The notes under the pieces are model-generated. The model saw only the letters and a program-made list of their open reading frames with translations, was not told the DNA's origin and did not search any database. From contig CP137869.1 in assembly GCA_034406715.1 (NCBI GenBank), positions 186,001 through 250,000 on the forward strand: DNA of 64,000 nt, given 5' to 3'. This document shows, piece by piece, positions 32,040 to 42,235 of the stretch. The number at the start of each line of letters is the position of its first letter. Positions within the stretch are counted from its first letter, which is position 1. This DNA is from Rhodotorula mucilaginosa. Its lineage: Eukaryota > Basidiomycota > Microbotryomycetes > Sporidiobolales > Sporidiobolaceae. Position numbers and translations under genes: made by a program.

Positions 32040-33614
32040 ATGAGCGATCTCGTCGACTTGGAAGACTCGAATGCCGGCGAGCCTGGCCGAGGCAGCAGCC
32101 GTCGCCGCGTCCACCTCGGGGATCTCCCGCACGAGATCAAGGACCTCATCGTGCGACACTGCCACGGCGCCGATCACAACATCGACAGTATGATCCGGCG
32201 CCTGGAGGAACGCGGTGATCTGCCCGCTGATTCCGGTTGCAGCCTGGACGACCTGCGCAAGACGTATGGACGAACCGTTGCCGTGCTCTACAAAGTCTCG
32301 AAGGAATGGCGAGACTTGTGTGGTCCGTACAGATTTGGGGTGAGTCCGCAGCAGATCCATCAGCTGCCGGGCACGATTTTGCTCTTTAAAGAATATCGGA
32401 CGACTGACGGAAGATCTCGCGAATTGGCTTTTACTGCAGGAACTCTTGACGAGCCAAGTCGGCGACGATTGCTTTCACCTCGTGATTGCTCCGACGCACG
32501 GGCATCATTTCGTCGGCGTCGAATTCGACGACATCGCGCCGGAACAGATTGTGGAATTCATCAAGGCTTTGCCTTTCCTTCCAAATCTGCGTACTATCAA
32601 TCTCACCCGCAAGCTTCTCGATGGTGTCCGCTACTTGGACGCCTCCCTGCGACATGCGGTAGAGGCAAGGCTGGATCTCGTCAGAACGGGCATCCGCGGC
32701 CTCACTATCGAATGTATCGATCCTCTCCCCATCCACGATATCCTCCGATTCACCACTCGGACCCCGAACCTGACCAGACTCTCGCTGTTCATCTGCGATC
32801 CGGCGATCCTTGACAAGCTATGGAGTATCATCTCGCCCATGCCGCATCTCGCGCCACTATCTCTTAAATGTGTCGAAACCTTTCCGACGAACCCGTTTCG
32901 AATCCCACGTCGCTAAGCGCGCAGTCAAAGACGACACCGGCATTATCATCGCTTGTACTCTACGGGTACCTGTCGACCGACGGTTCCGCGGATTTCATCG
33001 CCATGTTTGCCTCGAGTTTGCGCAGTCTCGCGATCGAGATTGTCGAGTCGGCTTTTCTGAATGGCAGGCCACACCCCGTCGTACCCGCTGGTTCGTTCCC
33101 TCGCCTGCGATACCTGGTCTTGCACCTGCCGGTACCCCTCATGCAAATGACGCTCGATGCGTTGCCGGGTCCTCCGCAGCTCCCGAATTGGCGTACCTTG
33201 ACGACAAGCCGGGAGCGGACCCCGCCGTCGGCCAGCAGCATCGCCAGCATCGCGAACCTTCTTGCGCGGCATACCGGCGTCAACCACGTCCTCTCGGATC
33301 CTCTCTCGACACGCGTTTCGCTGGTCGATCCCTTCAGCCCCGTCGCTGACAGTCCGTTGCGCCCGGTCGGAGGTTATACGTCAGACGAGTATCCGCTCAT
33401 CGCAATGGCGGATTCCGACACTCTCGCCGAGCGCTTGCAGGACGACACGGCGAGCGAGCAGCGCCAGAACACGCTCGACGCCATTGACGACGTGCTCGAG
33501 TACGCCACCGAAAGGCGCAAGCGGATCGCCGCGACTGAGGACTGGGTCGACGCCGCTCGGTTCGTAAAAGATCTCGGACGTCTCGACCTCGAGCGGATGA
33601 TCAACCGTCTGTGA
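32040..33614 (+). CDS. F-box-like protein A (frameshifted or with an extra intron)
   Basis: Exon 1 is 32040-32339 and exon 2 begins at 32440. The N-terminus has an F-box-like helix, VHLGDLPHEIKDLIVRHCHG, and VSKEWRDLCGPYRFG. The rest reads as irregular leucine-rich strands (LPFLPNLRTINL, TPNLTRLSLFICD). It is a tandem paralogue of the next gene. Exon 2 is 1175 nt, not a multiple of three as the ends require: the frame to about 32870 (LAPLSLKC) differs from the one ending DLGRLDLERMINRL at 33614. Dropping two bases at a TGTG step near 32868-32872 gives 490 residues, almost the paralogue's 492, and keeps NLSDEP aligned with its NLSEFD. A 53-nt intron (GTCGAA...GCGCAG) would also fix the frame. 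The function is probably an SCF substrate adaptor, by inference. Confidence 0.65.
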
Positions 33615-34090
33615 TTCGAGGCGCACAAGGAGGAGTGCGGGCGAGTGCGCTTGCGGTTTGACTCTCGAGATGGCGTGTGCTTGCTTTATGCGGTATTTTC
33701 GCTTGTCTATGCAATGTTCGATATCTTTCCCGTACTTCGGTCCGAAGACGCGAAGCCCGAGCTCCCTATACTTCCGCAAAGGCAGCACACTTTCGTTTCT
33801 CTCCGAAATTTGACGTCCGCCTTTTTTGCCATTTGCCTCTTCACCTTGCTCAGAGTCGCCGCCTCTACGAGATCGGATCGCAGAGACAGCGCTTCAATAA
33901 CGCACCGAGTCTAGCTAGCAGCCATTGCGTCCGAACGAAAAGTCGCGTGCCGAACCTCATCGTCGAACAAGTTCTCATCGACGCCTCGTCGCTCGCCTTG
34001 ACGACCGCTCAAGCCGGCGAAATTTTGCCTACGACAGTACACTACAAGCACCCGAGTGCCTCGTAGCGCTGCCGCAGCCCGAAAAGCGCC
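33615..34090. other. intergenic region between F-box-like paralogues
   Basis: 476 bp with no supported gene. It holds the promoter of paralogue B. Confidence 0.5.
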
Positions 34091-35635
34091 ATGGAGCCCC
34101 CACGAGCTGGCGCTGATGAGACGAACAACTCGCGGACAGTCACTCGGCCTCGCGTCCAGCTAAACGACTTGCCGGCGGAACTCAAGAGCAAGATTGCCCA
34201 GCAGTGCCACACCGCCGACGTCCGGCTGGAAGAGTGTCTCTGCGACGTGACCAAGAGGGTCACCGGAGACTCTCGTCCAGGCTCGGCGCTCGCCAGATTA
34301 AGGCGCGCTCGCAACTCTCACGGTCGTTCAATCAGCGCGCTCTACGCTGTCTCGAAGGAATGGAAGAAAATCTGTGCTCCGTATCGATTCGAGGTGAGCT
34401 CCCGGGCAATGTGGGCACGACAATCGCCACTTGCTGAAACAAAGTCGGAATAACTGCAGGTGATCACGACGCCTCAGGCGGGCAAAGCATTCTTCCTTCT
34501 CGTCATTGCCCCCATGTACGGTCAGCACTTCATCAAAGCCGACTTGGCAAGCTTTGAATTCGAAGGAATCGTCGAGTTCGTCAAAGCGTTACCGATGCTT
34601 CCGAATCTTCGCTCCTTCAAGCTTGATGGCATTACCCTGCACATGCTCGAGACGGAATGCGACGCGCAGGTGATGGAGATAGTCATGGCGAGACTCTCAT
34701 CGGCGATCCGGCAAAGCGCGCGCCAACTCGTCCTCGTCGAATCGTCTCTCCGGCAAGTTTTGCACTTTGTCGGGTCTGCGCCTCTCCTTTCCAAGCTCGA
34801 GCTACACCCACCGTCATATGACAGGCAGGTCATCACCAGCTTGTGGCGTATCCTAACAACTATGCCAGCCCTCACGCACCTGCACATGAACTTGTCGGAG
34901 TTTGACGACGACGAGGACCTCTTGGATCTCAAGATACTAGTCGACACCAGACCGACGTCCATTGCGCCGCTGTTAACCATCACGATTGAGTACGCCGAGT
35001 TAGTCGCCAGCATCAGCGACTTACTCGCTCTCTTTTCGCCCAACTTGCGTACGGTCACGATAAAATATTGTTGTTTGGCCGAGCAACCCGCCGCGCAACC
35101 GAGTGCCCTTCCGACCTGCGCCTTACCCAACCTCCAGTCCCTCAACCTTACCGGACCTGCAGACTGTCTGCTGCCTACGCTCGACGGAGTCACCTCGGAT
35201 CTCCTGCCTCGACTGCGAATGTTGACGATCGATTGTCGTCCTGCCGACTCGACTTTGTCGTCGGCCTCGTCTGCGATCGTGGACCGCGTCAAGGCGATTG
35301 CAACAGAGCACAGCAATTTGGAAGTCGTCAAGTTATCTCACCCATACGCTCGCCTCGACTCTCGCTCCGGTCAAGCAGGCGATTCCGCTCCGAGTCGACA
35401 CCGCACCGAGATGCTGAACCTTCCCTCCGTCTATCCTCTCTTAACGACGGCGAAACCAGACGACTCCGTTCAGCCTTACTCCAACGATGATGCAACTGGG
35501 TACAGTGTTAAGTTGCTCGAAGCCGGGATGGAGTGGTGCAAGCGCGCTTCCCTGACCGATGACCGGGTCAGCCTCGCTCGCCTCGCCAAAGCCCTGCAAC
35601 CACTCGACTTCGAGCGCATGCTCCACGAGATGTAG
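34091..35635 (+). CDS. F-box-like protein B
   Basis: Two exons, 34091-34393 and 34460-35635, give 492 residues. The layout copies paralogue A: VQLNDLPAELKSKIAQQCHT (F-box-like), VSKEWKKICAPYRFE ending at the same intron position, LVIAPMYGQHF (A has LVIAPTHGHHF), FVKALPMLPNLRSFKL, and a C-terminal ALQPLDFERMLHEM (A has DLGRLDLERMINRL). Leucine-rich segments such as LPNLQSLNLTGPADCLLPTL suggest a solenoid that could bind partners. No catalytic motif is visible. The frame is intact here. The family is not one I can name; lineage-specific F-box-like genes in tandem arrays are common in basidiomycetes. Confidence 0.75.
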
Positions 35636-35955
35636 CGCGCTGGTATGCAGCAGGAGGATGCGTCGACCAATGCCGGCGCGAGGGAGACGGGGGAGTGATG
35701 TTCTCTTTGCATGTCACGAGATTGACGGGCTTGCGTCCGGTTTTGCTCGTGTAATTTCATGCTTGGACGTCCCGAATCAAGGCGCAGAGATCCTCGCGAA
35801 TTACGAAAGTTGTTTTCTAGGGCACTCGGACCAACGGAAAGACCTGGGGGAGCAAGGGATATCCACTGCGAACCCTGCTCGGAAGATTCTGGATGCATCA
35901 TTCGCTTTTCACAAATCGTTCTCTACGAGGGCACTCCGCCGCCGCCCCTGTCGCT
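35636..35955. other. intergenic region, convergent gene ends
   Basis: 320 bp between the stops of F-box-like B and RPN3. Nothing else seen. Confidence 0.5.
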
Positions 35956-38259
35956 CTAGAACGAATCCATGTCGCCCGGACCGTCCATCCCTGCGTCAGA
36001 GTCACCTTCCTCAATCTCCTTGGCCTGCAGTGTGTCACACGAGCGCATGAGATCGATCAGTTGCTGATACAGGAAGCCCTCTCGATGCGGACGGAAGGAA
36101 GATGCTCACGAGTTCACGCTCGCGTTCGCGGGCTTCGTCGGCAGACGCAAGTTCCTTCGAGTGCGCATTGAGCGGGTATCGCATCGACTGCGAGCACACA
36201 AGGCCGGTCGGTACATTGCGCGAGATCAGTGGCAAGCCCCAATCTTGGCCAGGATGATACAGCTGGCGACCAAGGGGGAAACTGGGCACGCACCTTGACG
36301 CTCTGGTTGTACAAGTCGAGGAGGAACCCGATCCGGCGATCAAACTCCTTCATCGGTTCCCCCGTCGAGTAAACGTCGCTCGTCTCGCGACTCGTCATCT
36401 CTCCCTTCTCGTGATCAATCTGCGCGACGACAACCCCGTCCCGGATCGCCTTGGCGACAATGTACTCGGCGTCTTCTTCGCTGTCGAGGGCGAGTTTGGC
36501 GCTGATGTCGCGCAGCGAGATGCGAGAGTAGGCGAGCGAGATGGTTCGGAGGGCGGTCTTGATCACGTTGTGGCGGAGGCGGTGGACGAGCGAGAGGTTG
36601 CGGTCGGCGGTGAAAACGCGGGAGTGCTGCTCGAGCGCGGCGTTGAAGGCTTGGATGTCGCCGACGCGGACAGCTGTGGGAAGGTTCACATTGCCGTCAG
36701 CCGAAAAGGGGACTTGAGGAACCAAACTCCTCCGATAAGGCATGGGGGGAAGGAGAGGGTGTAACCCACCCTGAGCAATCTCGAGGTAAGGCCTCAACGC
36801 CTTGCGGAGAACCGGTTCCCTGAACACTTTGCGTTCGGGGATCTCGCCCATGAGCAAGCTGACGAGGACGAGCAGCTTGTGCGCGTGCTGGAAAAAGCCG
36901 GGAGCGGCCGCAAAGTCGGAAGGACCGCGGCGGATCGCTTGCAACAAGGACGCGTGCGCGACGGTGTAGTCGAGCTGGATCGCGCGGATCCGACCTGCGT
37001 TGCGGGTCGGGGAGATCCAAGGTGGTCAGGTACCTCCCGTCTCTAGCTTTACGTCCCCCGCGTGAGCGACCCGTGCCAAACTCACCGAGATAGTAGTACC
37101 ACCTCGCGAGCTGGTTATTCTGCGCCGTCCCCTCCGGGAACTGAGTCTTGCTGACCAACCGGTCCGCCTGCTCGTACAAGCCGTGCTCGAGGTAGTTCCG
37201 GAGCAGGAGCGGGAGGAGCGTGGCTTGCAGGTCGTCGTCGTGGCGGAGGGCGGCAGTCCGCTGCGCAGCGAGGAGAGTGCTGCGATGCGAGGGAGCGGGG
37301 GCGGACGAGAGTGGTTTCGAGACTCGGTCAGTTTACCGCGATGCTCAAAGAAAGAAAGAAAGAGAGAAAGGGAGACACTCACGGACGCAGCACGGTCGAG
37401 TCGTCGCCGTTGAGTTCATGCGCGCGGACCCAGTAAAAGTAAAACTTGCTCGCGAGCTGATCCATCGTCCTGCGGTTCATCTGCGCAAAGTGCTCGATCT
37501 CTTGAGCCGCGTACTGCTGCGCGGCGGGGTAAACATCCGCCGTCGGGGACTTGTCGAGCAAGGTGAGGAGGACGAGGAGCGAGAGGTACGCGTCGGCTTC
37601 GGGGAGGGTGGTGGCGACCTCTTTCGGGAGCGCGTTCGGGTCCTGCTTCTTCTGGGCGGGTTTCTTCTGGGATGTGGTGGCGGCGGAGGAGGAAGACGGA
37701 GTCGGGTCGCTGCTGCGTTCCGTCGCCATCGGTGCTGCTGCGGCCGTTGCGTCTCCTTCTGTCACGTCTCCGTTCGCATTCGCATTCGCAGGAGTGGGTG
37801 CGGGCGCAGCAGGGTTCCCCAGCGCGTCGAGGAGGCGCTTCTGGCGCTCCGAGCCTGTCAGGTGGTACAAGGGGTCAGCAGCAGTCGGCGGTCGGACCAA
37901 CATGGGCCGAGACGGACGGAACGGACCTTGGGCATAGAATCCAGCTGCTCTGATGACCTGGGCGAGTGCGGCCGTGTTGGCTTCGGGCGCCGATTGGAGG
38001 TATTTGCGAATCGGGGTGAGGGAGCGGAGTGCGCGGGCGGTCAGGCGCGGTTCGAGGAGCGTGACGGCCTGGTTCAGGAGGGCGAGGTTGTGCTGGATGT
38101 CTGCTTAGTCTCCACCTAGTCAGTACCACGTCTGTCGAGATGAGAGGCGACAGCAGACTTGCTCGTGGTGAGGACCGCGACGGGGTCAGCGGGCGGGGCG
38201 GGGGCGGGGGCAGCAGTATGGGCGCTACTGCTGCTGTTTTGCATCTCTACGTCGGCCAT
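35956..38259 (-). CDS. RPN3: 26S proteasome lid subunit Rpn3 (PSMD3)
   Basis: Exons 2-8 are firm: 38100-37927, 37854-37383, 37279-37086, 36994-36770, 36673-36294, 36187-36110, 36063-35956. Markers: [75 protein letters not shown], and the PCI domain ([40 protein letters not shown]). The tail is acidic ([11 protein letters not shown]). Rpn3 is a structural lid subunit near Rpn7 and Rpn12. Exon 1 starts [12 protein letters not shown] at 38259, but its 3' end is unclear. Joining in phase to CAG|ACATCC needs either an intron under 30 nt or a donor inside the Ala/Pro stretch; GTCGCC...ATCCAG (59 nt) is another option. The last intron is only 46 nt. Confidence 0.92.
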
Positions 38260-39453
38260 GGCTCGTGCTTTGTCCCGCTCGAGGCGCGTGTTCAGGACAA
38301 CGACAAGACGAAGCGGCGTCGTCACCGCTTGACCTCTCGAATTCGACTATAATCAGGTACGACTTTGCGAGACTACCGGTGCATTGCGTGATCTATCAAA
38401 AGATTTTACTACTGCTGTCTTTGCATGCGAAAGCAGCGCTTCCCAGAAATGAAAAAAAGTCGGACCTGAGATCCTGGCGCAGCTGAACCTGCCGCGACGA
38501 GCACGACTTTGTTCCTGGTCTAGTGGTGAACCGCCACGCGCAGTCGGGAGAAGCGCGTCCCTCGTTCATTGCGCTATGGTCCGGCGGCACGTTCCTCCCA
38601 GCTCACCCTCGCTGCGGGTGATCGCCATGCCGTCGTGACCACCTTGCGTGCCTGCTGCAGCCTCGCGCGCTCCAGAATGGTGGGACGAGTCGACTGCCAT
38701 CCAGAGAAGATGCTGTAATCCCTCCGGGGCGCGAGACAGCACGCGGTAGGTGGCAATCAGTTGGAGTGGTAGTGCCAAGGTCAAATGCATGGCATGGCAT
38801 CAGAGCAGCGTTCCGAGGCAGTGAGCCTCCGCGTGGGAGCTCAGAGTCAGACTCACCACCGCCATACAGGAGGCGAAGATGATGATGATCTGTTCAAGGC
38901 TGACGAGCAGAGGAGAGGAGAGAAGCCGAGCGAGTTTCACGGTGGTCTTGTCGCTGCGATTTGGGAGCATAGTCGTGCCATGGCCGGCCCCGGAGCAGGG
39001 GTTCCTGCAGCATATGCCGGCAGAGAAGGTTCGTGTATGTGAATGGCGCGACCCCTCCTTCTGAGCGGCTGAGGGAGGCGATCCTCGAGAGGAGATGACG
39101 AACAGAGCAGCAGCAAAGCTGCCGAATCGCAACGTCGGCCTCCGGGAGCGGGTGGATCGGTGGATCGGACAGCGTGCATAATGCAAGCCATAGCAGAATC
39201 GCCTTGTCCCGGCCACCGCCTGAGTCTGTGGGAAGCGGTGCGGCGGTGCGGCAGTAGTGGACGTGACCGGATGAGTCGCAGTCGGCGGGACACGGATCCA
39301 GGTGGATGAGTCTAGCGTAGAGCGGCGGAAGCTTGATGTGTCTGTCTCTAAATTCACAGCTTTGAACTCAGCGCCGGCGAGTGTAGCGGTCGAGTCGAAC
39401 CTCCACCTCGAGTTGGCCGCACCACATCGTCTCGCTCTTGATACTCACACACG
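38260..39453. other. intergenic region, possible short unconfirmed minus-strand gene
   Basis: 1.19 kb between divergent RPN3 and SWP1. On the minus strand, an ATG at 38970 opens a frame with a hydrophobic stretch (LVSLEQIIIIFASCMAV). It meets a GTGAGT and could splice to a frame ending at 38566 (HLLWMAVDSSHHSG). There is no family match and the acceptor is uncertain. It may be a small membrane protein or chance. Confidence 0.25.
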
Positions 39454-40454
39454 ATGCAGTGGTCTCTACTCGTCGCCGTGCTAGCCCTCGCAGGTCGAGC
39501 CAGTGCGACCCTCTCCGTCCAAGACGGCAAGTTCTCGATCGTCGACTCGGTCTCTGCCTCCATCATCTCGTCAGACTCGTTCTCGTCGGCTGCCTCGCCT
39601 CCAATCATCCACGACGAGGACCGCAAGCCGCTGAGCGAGACCGACGTCCTCAAACTCGCCTTCACCGTCACTAGGGACGGGAAACCTTTCCAGCCTCAAC
39701 AGGCCAGCCTCGTCGTCGTCCACCCTTCGACTCGAAAGTCAGCCCAATTCGCCATCAAGGTCCGCCCCAACTCGGGCAAAGCCAAATGGGACTCGGCCTC
39801 GCCCCAACTCGCCTCCCTCGCCGCCTCGGAAGAAGACACCCCCGTCGACTTGACCCTCATCGTCGGTCACCCTCACGAACCCGAACCCATCCAGATCCAC
39901 CTCGGTCGCATCCAGTTGCCCCACTCTTTGGCACCCAGCTTAGATCCCAGCCTCCTCCTCCCGAAACACTGGGAAGCGGAAAAGTACGCGCCGCAGCCAG
40001 AAATCGTCTGGACCTTCAGGGACGGAGAGAAGTCAATCAACCCGATCGTCGCCCTCGTCGGACTCGCAGTCGTCCTCGCTCCGTGGATCGTCCTCTTGGC
40101 AACCGTAAGTGGGCCGGGCGCCTGGGGGACTCCCACCTCCTCCCCCACACCCACCTTGCTGACACTCTCTTCACACGCCACCAGGTCCCCCGCCTCGTTC
40201 CGAACGGACGCTTCCCTCTCCCCTCGGGCACCACCACGCTCTTCCTCCTCTCCCTCGTCGCCCTCGAATCCCTCTCGGTCATCAGCTGGGTCTACTTCCT
40301 CCCCGTCCTCCACACCCTCCCCTACTTTGCCGCGATCGCGGCCGCGAGCGTCCTGACAGGTCCGAGGGCCCTCGGGGAGATGGCCCATGCGAGGAAGACC
40401 AAGGCGGCGGGAAAGGTCTCGGTCTCGGTCTCGGCGGAGAGGAAACAGTTGTAA
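39454..40454 (+). CDS. SWP1: oligosaccharyltransferase delta subunit Swp1/ribophorin II
   Basis: Two exons, 39454-40104 and 40185-40454, give 306 residues. The N-terminus is a clear signal peptide (MQWSLLVAVLALAGRASA). A luminal domain follows with SETDVLKLAFTV and IQIHLGRIQLP. Then comes the family signature before the first membrane helix, PEIVWTFRDGEKSINPIVAL, followed by hydrophobic segments VGLAVVLAPWIVLLAT, TLFLLSLVALESLSVISWVY and LPYFAAIAAASVL. The protein is an accessory subunit of the ER complex that moves the N-glycan onto Asn. The cytosolic tail is Lys-rich. It converges with RTR1, 299 bp between stops. Confidence 0.9.
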
Positions 40455-40753
40455 AATGGGGGCAGAGGACTTGCGCCGGTCATGTCGGCCGAAATAACGA
40501 GAGAATGTGCCATAATTAGAAAGACAAAAAAGTTCCCTGCAGCTTACGCTCGACACTTCCATGCGAGAGTGAGGGCATACCGGCGATGGCTCACCGGCTA
40601 AACAAGCCTTTTGACCGCGAGAGAGAGGGAGAGAAGCACTCCTGCACTCCTCCCTTTATATCACGATTCACGCACCCCTCCTTTTCTGCTGCCTGATCAA
40701 GGGTGACTTTTTGCAGCGGGCAAACACGTGACCTCCGCTGCTCAAAGGGAGTT

Positions 40754-42235
40754 TCATACGGGGGGGAGGGTATCGCGCTCTCGCAACGCCGCCTCCAGCA
40801 ACCTTAGATGCTCCTCATCGATCCCTTCCAACACCGGCCCGTGCGCAAACTCGTCCTCCTCCTCCTCGTCCTGGTCGTACCTTCTCGCCCCTTCTGCTGC
40901 AAGATCACTCCTCAAGCCTCCTGAGCTGCCGCCGCCGCCGCCCACCATGGCAGAAGACACTTCCCGCGGACGAGTCAGGAACCGAATAGGCGGAAGACCG
41001 TAGGCTCCTCCGCCTCCGCCCGTTTCGGCAGCAGTAGTCGACGACGACGACGTTCCTCCTCGTGTCCTTCCCGGGGGTACCGCCACGTCGAGATTCTCGC
41101 CACTGAGAGTACCACTCGCTCGCGGTCTAGCCGCCATTGATCCCCCTACAGCGGTCGCAGTCGGAAGGGCAAGAGCCGGCTGCTGCTGGCGGCGGCTGCG
41201 GCGCTCGAGATCTCGATTCGCGTCCGTCGCCAGAGAAGGCGCTTCGGGTCGAGTTTCCGGCCGGATGGGTTTCTCGTGAATCGAGATTGTGGACAGGAAC
41301 GCTGAAGTGGGATCATCGAATGAAGGGAGATCGGCGGCACGGCGAGACGGAGTCGTTGTAGATAACTCGTCGGGGAAAGCGCTCGAGGTGCCATGTCCGT
41401 GTGGAGGCGAGCGCGGTTCGACATCAGGATCCGTCGCTCCTGCTTGGATCGTCGTCATCGACGCAGCCTGTTCTTGTCGCAGAGCCGCTGTCGAGTTCCG
41501 AACCTCGACTCGTCTTCGTTCCACCTCGTCCCACATCTCGGTCCGATCCGGTTCGCGCCCTCTCCCCGCCAACGAGCGATAGTACTCGCTCTGGATTCGA
41601 CACCTGTCTGAGCAGAACGCGCCCGGGTCCGAGGGTGGCTCGCCGTCCGAGTCCGAGTGAGTGAGGAGGTTCTTCTGGACGAGCGAACCACCTCGCAGGC
41701 GCACGTTGCGGAGTCGGGATTGTCGGAGGCTGCGTTCTTCTCGTGGAACGTAGGTCTCGCGTGGTTGTCTCGCTTCTGTAACGCCGAGATGGGTTCGAGC
41801 AGTTGTAGTTGCGAGAGGAGGCTTGTCGCCGCAAGCCGCGAACCCGCATGTACCGGCTGCCCATCTCTCGTCGATGAGGTCGTCCCAATCGCTCGGGTCC
41901 AAGACTCGCAGCGCTTTTCTCATCAACTCGGTGGTCTCGCCCCGGGTCGACCCTGCAGACGGCGCCGGTTCCGGAAACGGCGAAGCGAGGCGTTCGATGA
42001 CGGCGAGTTTGACGGCGAGGACCGAGGGAGCGCTCGCTGCTGCTGCACGCGTCAGAGTCGAGAGTGCGAATCGATCCAGCAGGGCGATCGTGTCCTTGAG
42101 GGCGGCGTCGTCTCCTCCCGTCGTCGTCGTCGTGACGCCGGTTTCGTTTGAAGACGACTCGGCGATCTGGACGCGAAAGTGGGAGGTCGGACGACGAGCG
42201 CCATCCGTTGCAGCCGATGGCAACAGCGAGAGCAT
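40754..42235 (-). CDS. RTR1: RNA polymerase II CTD phosphatase Rtr1/RPAP2 family
   Basis: A single exon of 493 residues. The zinc domain typical of Rtr1/RPAP2 is present: DWDDLIDERWAAGTCGFAAC opens it (C-x4-C), and GAFCSDRCRIQSEYYRSLAG closes it (C-x3-C). These are the cysteines that hold the zinc, with the RS/EYY segment next to them. Members remove Ser5 phosphate from the Pol II C-terminal domain and help Pol II enter the nucleus. The C-terminal 250 residues are disordered, rich in Thr, Ser, Pro and Gly with an acidic DQDEEEEDEF patch, which is common in fungal homologues. No introns, unlike most neighbours. Confidence 0.85.
   Translation of the reverse strand: MLSLLPSAATDGARRPTSHFRVQIAESSSNETGVTTTTTGGDDAALKDTIALLDRFALSTLTRAAAASAPSVLAVKLAVIERLASPFPEPAPSAGSTRGETTELMRKALRVLDPSDWDDLIDERWAAGTCGFAACGDKPPLATTTARTHLGVTEARQPRETYVPREERSLRQSRLRNVRLRGGSLVQKNLLTHSDSDGEPPSDPGAFCSDRCRIQSEYYRSLAGRGREPDRTEMWDEVERRRVEVRNSTAALRQEQAASMTTIQAGATDPDVEPRSPPHGHGTSSAFPDELSTTTPSRRAADLPSFDDPTSAFLSTISIHEKPIRPETRPEAPSLATDANRDLERRSRRQQQPALALPTATAVGGSMAARPRASGTLSGENLDVAVPPGRTRGGTSSSSTTAAETGGGGGAYGLPPIRFLTRPREVSSAMVGGGGGSSGGLRSDLAAEGARRYDQDEEEEDEFAHGPVLEGIDEEHLRLLEAALRERDTLPPV

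Noticed and set aside
38510-38590. Possible tRNA (TCTAGTGGT box A-like motif)
   Set aside because: No T arm with TTCGA and no acceptor stem could be paired.
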